64,000 bases of DNA, from the NCBI GenBank assembly GCA_965153455.1, contig OZ234495.1, positions 25,416,875 through 25,480,874 on the forward strand. Direction: 5' to 3'. Source of the DNA: Sphagnum compactum (lineage: Eukaryota > Bryophyta > Sphagnopsida > Sphagnales). Positions 59,601 to 64,000 of this stretch are shown here, in pieces; the first letter of the stretch is position 1; each line of letters starts with the position of its first letter. A model generated the notes under the pieces. That model was not told the origin of the DNA. It saw only the letters and a list, made by a program, of their open reading frames with translations, and searched no databases. Position numbers and translations under genes: made by a program.

Positions 59601-61117
59601 CGAAACAGGATGCTGTTCGTTCCTATGTTTGGATGATGAGCCCTTATTTCCTTACAGAATATAACATGGATGGCATTATGAGTGATTGGAAAAGGATAGG
59701 GTTTTATGCTCAAGTATAAATGCATCGCTTCTCTTCACCTCCTGGGTGATGGGTGATTGAATCATGATTTTGCAGATTCAAGTAAACCAAGACTTATGGG
59801 CATGATATATGTGTGATATATGTCGTGTGTGCAGATAGGAGTGATGGTGATGATTCATGGGGATGATAAAGGGCTTGTATTGCCTCCCCGAGTTGCACCC
59901 ATCCAGGTGGTTGTGATTCCTGTACCATTCAAGGGAATTGACCCTTCTGATGAATGCCTGAAGGTTGTAAACCAATTGCAGCAGGCAGATTTCAGGGTAA
60001 AGGCAGATTTGCGGGATAATTATTCCCCAGGCTGGAAGTATTCTCATTGGGAGCTCAAGGGGGTTCCCCTTCGGATTGAGATTGGACCAAGGGACATAGA
60101 AAAGAAGCAGGTACATGTTGTTTTCATGAGCATTTTAAGGTAGTGTTGTGTTTGGTTGATCTTTGAGTGAGGCAATCTTGTCATGGTCTCTGGGGGCTTT
60201 TCACTTTCTAATACAAAAAGATGTGGTTATTTTTGGTCGTGTAGGTGCGTGTTGTTCGTCGGGACTTGGAAGATAAAGCAGTGGGTAGATCTCAGGATAT
60301 TCCTGTAGCAGATCTTGTGGAGAGAATTGGAGAAATTTTGGATGAGATGCAGAAGGGTTTATTGGAACGAGCTAGAAAGGAGAGGAGTTCCTGCATTGCA
60401 ACTGCTTACAACTGGGATGATTTCATGGCTGCACTTAACAACAAGAAGATGGTGCTTGCTCCTTGGTGTGATGAAGTGGTAATTTATCCTGCTTTCCCCA
60501 GCCTATAAATGGGCAAGATACTGGAGACTTCCATGATTCCTCATAGCAATTTTTGCTCAAATATAATCTAATGCCTTAACAATCAAGCAGTAGAAAATGC
60601 AGTAGCGACATTTGGTTTTCATTTCAAAGTGTCAAAAATCTCTGGGACTGTGCTTGGGGTGATTGATATCAAAATCTGAGTTTTATCCTAGCATTCAACT
60701 TGTCATCTTGCTGAGTGAAAGAGGTTTTGGTGAATATTGTGCAGGCAGTGGAGGAGAATGTGAAGGCCCGGACAAAGTGTGAAGGAGATGGTGGGGGAGC
60801 CAAAACTCTCTGCATGCCCTTTGAGCAGGATACTCTCCCAATTGTGCAAGATCCGCTTCCTGAAGGTAAGTTATATCTGCATCTCACTTGATGACTAGCC
60901 ACATGCTCTTGCTGACCTATAACCTGCATGTGATCCCATCACATTTTTGTACTCATGTTATAGGTCACCATTGACACTCTTTTGGAAAGCCTTTAGCCAA
61001 GGTTCTAACCTGGATTTTTTGGGTTGTTTTTCATTGTCATCTGGGTGGTCAGGTATCAAGTGTTTTGCATCAGGAAAACCTGCAAAAAAATGGGCATTGT
61101 GGGGGCGTAGTTACTAA
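56639..61117 (+). CDS. Cytosolic-type prolyl-tRNA synthetase, 12 coding exons
   Basis: It charges tRNA-Pro with proline in the cytosol. Coding exons: 56639-56828, 57008-57090, 57638-57730, 57957-58073, 58284-58471, 58653-58719, 59088-59210, 59405-59557, 59835-60110, 60245-60478, 60745-60865, 61053-61117. All introns are GT-AG, all phases fit, and the protein has 569 residues. Residues 1-75 are a Lys/Glu-rich extension with no transit peptide. The catalytic core has the TXE loop ([10 protein letters not shown], about 180-189), motif 2 ([20 protein letters not shown], from 213) and motif 3 ([15 protein letters not shown], from about 335). Then follow the anticodon-binding domain ([12 protein letters not shown]) and the eukaryote/archaeal C-terminal domain with Cys505, Cys520, Cys531 and Cys552, probable zinc ligands, ending in GRSY. 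Plant single-domain cytosolic enzymes are about 530 residues, so this one is slightly long at the N-terminus. ATG 56,639 is the first ATG in frame after the acceptor. Confidence 0.95.
57170..57540. mobile_element. PIF/Harbinger (Tourist-like) MITE in a ProRS intron
   Basis: The left end GAGCATCCCCAGCAGTGCTC and the reverse-complemented right end GAGCATCCCTAGCAGTGCTC match over 26 bases with one mismatch (both continue AGTATG). TAA flanks both sides (57,167-57,169 and 57,541-57,543). TWA target duplications and GAGCATC.CCAGCAG-type ends are typical of Harbinger MITEs. It is 371 bp long and non-coding. It sits in the second intron of the coding region, in the middle, so splice sites are unaffected. 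Confidence 0.9.
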
Positions 61118-61500
61118 GTATTTAGCCCACTTCCCCAATCTGATTCCAATTCCTATTTTCATATTATTGCACATCAGTCCAATTGGATACCTTTTTTTTC
61201 AAGTGTTGTTTCACAGAGTTCCTTCTATGGTTTTGTTTGAGGGTTGAACTGATTGGGTTTAGGTTTGATTACTTGCTTACACCTCATGGGTTCAAGCATT
61301 CATGTGGTCAAGTATTGCCAGTTGATAGTTTAGGATACAGTCAAGACAACTACAGAAGCGAGTGGGTCCTTCAACAGGTAAGCACTTCAGAATGTATTCT
61401 TGTTTTTGAGGACCAACAAATCAAGGTTGATACATGGCTGAAATGAGCCACACCTTATTGGTTTTCATCTCTTCTTCATGAGCAGCATTAAGGTGTGTGG
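61118..61500 (+). other. ProRS 3' region with an exon-like segment
   Basis: Presumed 3'UTR of the synthetase. From about 61,264 a frame reads FDYLLTPHGFKHSCGQVLP.. and ends at a strong donor-like CAACAG/GTAAGC at 61,378. It could be an exon of a second, downstream or read-through transcript, or a 3'UTR splice site. I do not recognise the peptide. Confidence 0.3.
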
Positions 61501-61507
61501 TAGCACC

Positions 61508-61897
61508 GGTGTTGGGTGGGTATATTGACTTTTGAACATATTAGCTGGTCCTGGTATTGTTTCATTTAAAAAACTTCCATACCAGCCTGATGCTGGCATT
61601 GGATCTTTAAAAAAAATTCACTACACACTAGTATTGAATGTTTTTTCAATCTTTCATGCCAGCTTGGTCCTGGTATTAGTCCTAATATTAGGGTCAGGGT
61701 CCAAGGCTGACTTTTGGCTGGTATAAGGCACGTCTCTACTGGGAAGGTTCTAGTATGAGGCTGGTATTACCTCTGTCCCTACCAGGCAGGTATTGATATA
61801 AAGCTGCTATTGGCTCAAGTCATACCAGTCTTTGATACCCCGACCAGTATCAGTCTGTATACCAGGGTTCCAGTGTGGTATCTTGCCCAACACTAGT
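61508..61897. mobile_element. Short hAT-like inverted-repeat element
   Basis: TAGCACC occurs directly at both sides (61,501-61,507 and 61,898-61,904). Just inside, GGTGTTGGGTGGGTAT and the reverse-complemented ACTAGTGTTGGGCAAGATAC share GTGTTGGG and a later GATA/GTATA block. A 7-8-bp target duplication and short ends fit the hAT superfamily. The interior is full of TGGTATT/TACCAG words and has no coding frame. Confidence 0.55.
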
Positions 61898-61980
61898 TAG
61901 CACCATTGTTGTTTCTCTGAGTATTTTGCTGAACCAGTTGTTAGGAACAATGGTGACATCTTGAACCCATCTCCCTGTTT

Positions 61981-62163
61981 ATGCATGTTGTTGCACTACA
62001 ATCACACACAAATGAAGTGATGGAGAAGCAACTGAAGAATTGGAAGCTGCTCTTAGGAGTGAAGAGTACACCCTTTAAGAGTGTGCAAGAAGATGTGAGT
62101 GACTTGTTTGCTTTTCTGCTGGATGAAGAACTGTTTGGTTGCTTTGTGATCTCTGCAAAGTAG
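61981..62163 (+). other. Unrecognised 60-codon ATG frame
   Basis: ATG at 61,981 opens MHVVALQSHTNEVMEKQLKN.. with a plausible soluble-protein composition (..WKLLLGVKSTPFKSVQEDVS..) and ends with TAG. It could be a small gene, the last exon of a transcript using the donor at 61,378, or chance. No family recognised. Confidence 0.25.
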
Positions 62164-63443
62164 AAGAAATGCTCTCTTTTGTGTTAATAGAATTTTCAGT
62201 CTATGACCTGCTGTGGGAGACTAGCTAGCAGACAATCAAGTGAGAGTCTTGACGATTTCAGACTGCTTTCAGTGCTCAGGGGAATTGAAGGAAGAAGATA
62301 GGAGTTGTGGTGTTCCTACTTAATGAAGTTTATTTGAAGGTTAGTGAAAAAAAAAGTTCATTGTTTTCTGATTTTGTTTCATAGAGAGAAACCCTCTTGT
62401 TGTGGAACTGATGGGTTTTGTATAACTTGTAGCAAGCAATGTTATTTTTTCCAAATTTGTGGAGTTTGTGAGTTGGACAATAGGACCTTACCAAATTTGG
62501 CAAGAGGTAAGAGGTGGAAGTAAGAAAATTTAGGATTCCTCCTATGATTTGCTCTTGTTGGAACCTATTCTCTGAATATGGTGACAAGATTTCTTTTTCT
62601 CCGATTGTGGCAACTTGGACCCTCTTTTTTTCCAAAAGAAAACCCTTTGCACTTTCCTTACTTTTCTTGCCAGGTTGCGAAAATTCTTCTTCAAAAAAGC
62701 ACTGATAGAAAACACTGATACCAATCCCACAAATCATTTGGCTTGCAAATCATACTCTATGTGCTGCTCAGACTCTTGGGACAAATCTTTGACTAATGTA
62801 TATAATTTTCATTTGGTCCCACATTTTGAGGAATGTTCATTCACCAGGTGTTGGTTACTGTGAACTGTGAGTTCCATTTTTGGAACTTCAAGGAATGTTT
62901 CCTGTTCTAATTGTTGCTGGTTTGAACTTGACATAAGGTGGCAGAACCCTTATCCAATGACCGGCTTGTTTCATTTGTATCTCTCTTTCTTTTCATGTAC
63001 TTTGGTGCGTGTGCAGTGGCTTGTGCACTGCTATTTGTTCTTCAAGCCTGACAGGTCAGTGGGATTTGTTGCTTCTAATTTGACTCTTCGAAAGTTTTCA
63101 AGCTTCCATGGCCTCTCATGGCCTATGGCTGTCACTCCTAAATTGGTTTCTAGTTCGAACCAAAATCTTACCCCAGATCTCAAACAGATGCGAATTCTCT
63201 TCCCAATTTCATACTTTCATTGAGACTTGCAGCATCCATAGAGAACCAGATACTTGAAGAAAAACCATGGAAATAAAAATCAAGGATAGGAACCCATCCA
63301 TCAAAAGTACAAGGCAAATGAGAACACAAGTAGACACAACCCAAAGAAAACACAAAAGCAAACAATCAACAAAAATCAGGTAAAGACCCTATGCAAAGAG
63401 GACTGATGGCTACAAAATGACAATCACTGATAACAAAGGAGAC
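62164..63443. other. Region downstream of ProRS, no supported gene
   Basis: Several frames exist on both strands (the longest has 135 codons on -, at 62,330-62,737). They overlap each other and lack domains. Part of it may be the 3'UTR of a - strand gene whose last exon lies at 63,444. Confidence 0.35.
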
Positions 63444-63640
63444 CTAAGACGAAAGAGCTGTCATCTGCCACAAATCAGATAGTGACAGAGGTGCATTAGC
63501 TATGATATGTGGAAGAGATGTGGAACCCTGACCAAGTGCAGCAGCCCGCTGAAGAATTGCTATGGCTTGCGCATGCTGCAGGGCTATGGACATGGGAGGA
63601 GGAGCACAGTGGGAAAAAACTTGTGATTTTTTTCTCCAGT
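63444..63640 (-). CDS. Possible terminal exon of a - strand gene
   Basis: The - strand frame ends ..SDLWQMTALSS followed by a stop and contains SIALQHAQAIAILQRAAALG, an Ala/Gln-rich helix-like stretch, then STSLPHIIANAPLSL. Composition is more protein-like than in neighbouring frames. Possible acceptors are ATTCTTGAAG or TACTGGAG just upstream. The rest of the gene would lie beyond the window or in unrecognised exons at 63.7-64.0 kb. Family unknown. Confidence 0.3.
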
Positions 63641-64000
63641 ACCAATCTTCAAGAATCAGGGGTAACAACATTCTTCTGGTCAAAGAGTAGTGAAACTCTC
63701 AAGACAATGTAGTTCTAGTCATGGCTAGATAATCCAATTCTAAATATCCTAGAAAACTGTGGGCACTTGTTTGCCTTTAATGCTTACCTACTGATCTTTC
63801 TTCTGATCCTGCTACCGGTTAATCATGGACTGGCCTCCAATCATGACAAAATATGAAAAAAAATGTTCTTACAGCCAAATCTAACCTACTATCCCTAATT
63901 GCTCTGTGGACTCTGTTTCCTTCCTCGAGCCTCTCCATCTTTGCCAACTGCTGACCCTGACACTTGTTCAACTACATACCAAACATAAGGACCCCAATGA
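63641..64000. other. Window end, no supported feature
   Basis: No frame is open for long on either strand. On the - strand a donor-like GTAAGC lies near 63,786 and an AG preceded by a T-rich run near 63,830, so introns of the putative - strand gene may be present. Confidence 0.3.

Overview
The window looks like a gene-poor stretch of a land-plant nuclear genome. It is AT-rich overall, has GT-AG introns and carries short plant-type DNA transposons. One spliced housekeeping gene (cytosolic prolyl-tRNA synthetase) and two intronless-CDS ankyrin/membrane proteins of the plant ANK-PGG type are the only well-supported protein genes. Low gene density and nested repeats suggest a medium or large genome. 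The lineage cannot be fixed from the sequence; a bryophyte, lycophyte or fern seems as likely as a seed plant.

Layout. 1-5.7 kb: flank with no convincing gene, one pogo/Emigrant-like element (4,544-5,187) and scattered repeat fragments. 5.7-54.3 kb: a repeat cluster built from a large composite unit present in several rearranged copies. A full unit has a leader repeat L, the ankyrin gene, a long segment X (with a decayed coiled-coil gene in convergent orientation), a CACTA-like insertion Y and an AT-rich tail. On the + strand lie L-gene-X-Y (5.7-18.1 kb) and X-tail (18.2-25.8 kb). On the - strand, read from right to left, lie X-Y-tail (53.4-43.1 kb) and L-gene-X (43.1-31.4 kb). The two halves converge on a centre (25.8-31.4 kb) holding another L copy and an RPA70-like pseudogene. 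54.4-56.1 kb: a tandem array with a period near 310 bp that runs into the promoter of the prolyl-tRNA synthetase gene (CDS 56,639-61,117, twelve coding exons). 61.1-64 kb: downstream region with a short hAT-like element and a possible terminal exon on the - strand.

Biology. The most striking signal is the comparison of the two ankyrin genes. Their flanks are about 92-96% identical, but by hand count about 100 codon differences are replacements and only about 15 are silent. Both frames stay open. That pattern fits diversifying selection on a duplicated membrane ankyrin family; plant members such as ACD6 act in immunity and cell death. One paralogue has also lost its first membrane helix through an exact 90-bp in-frame deletion.
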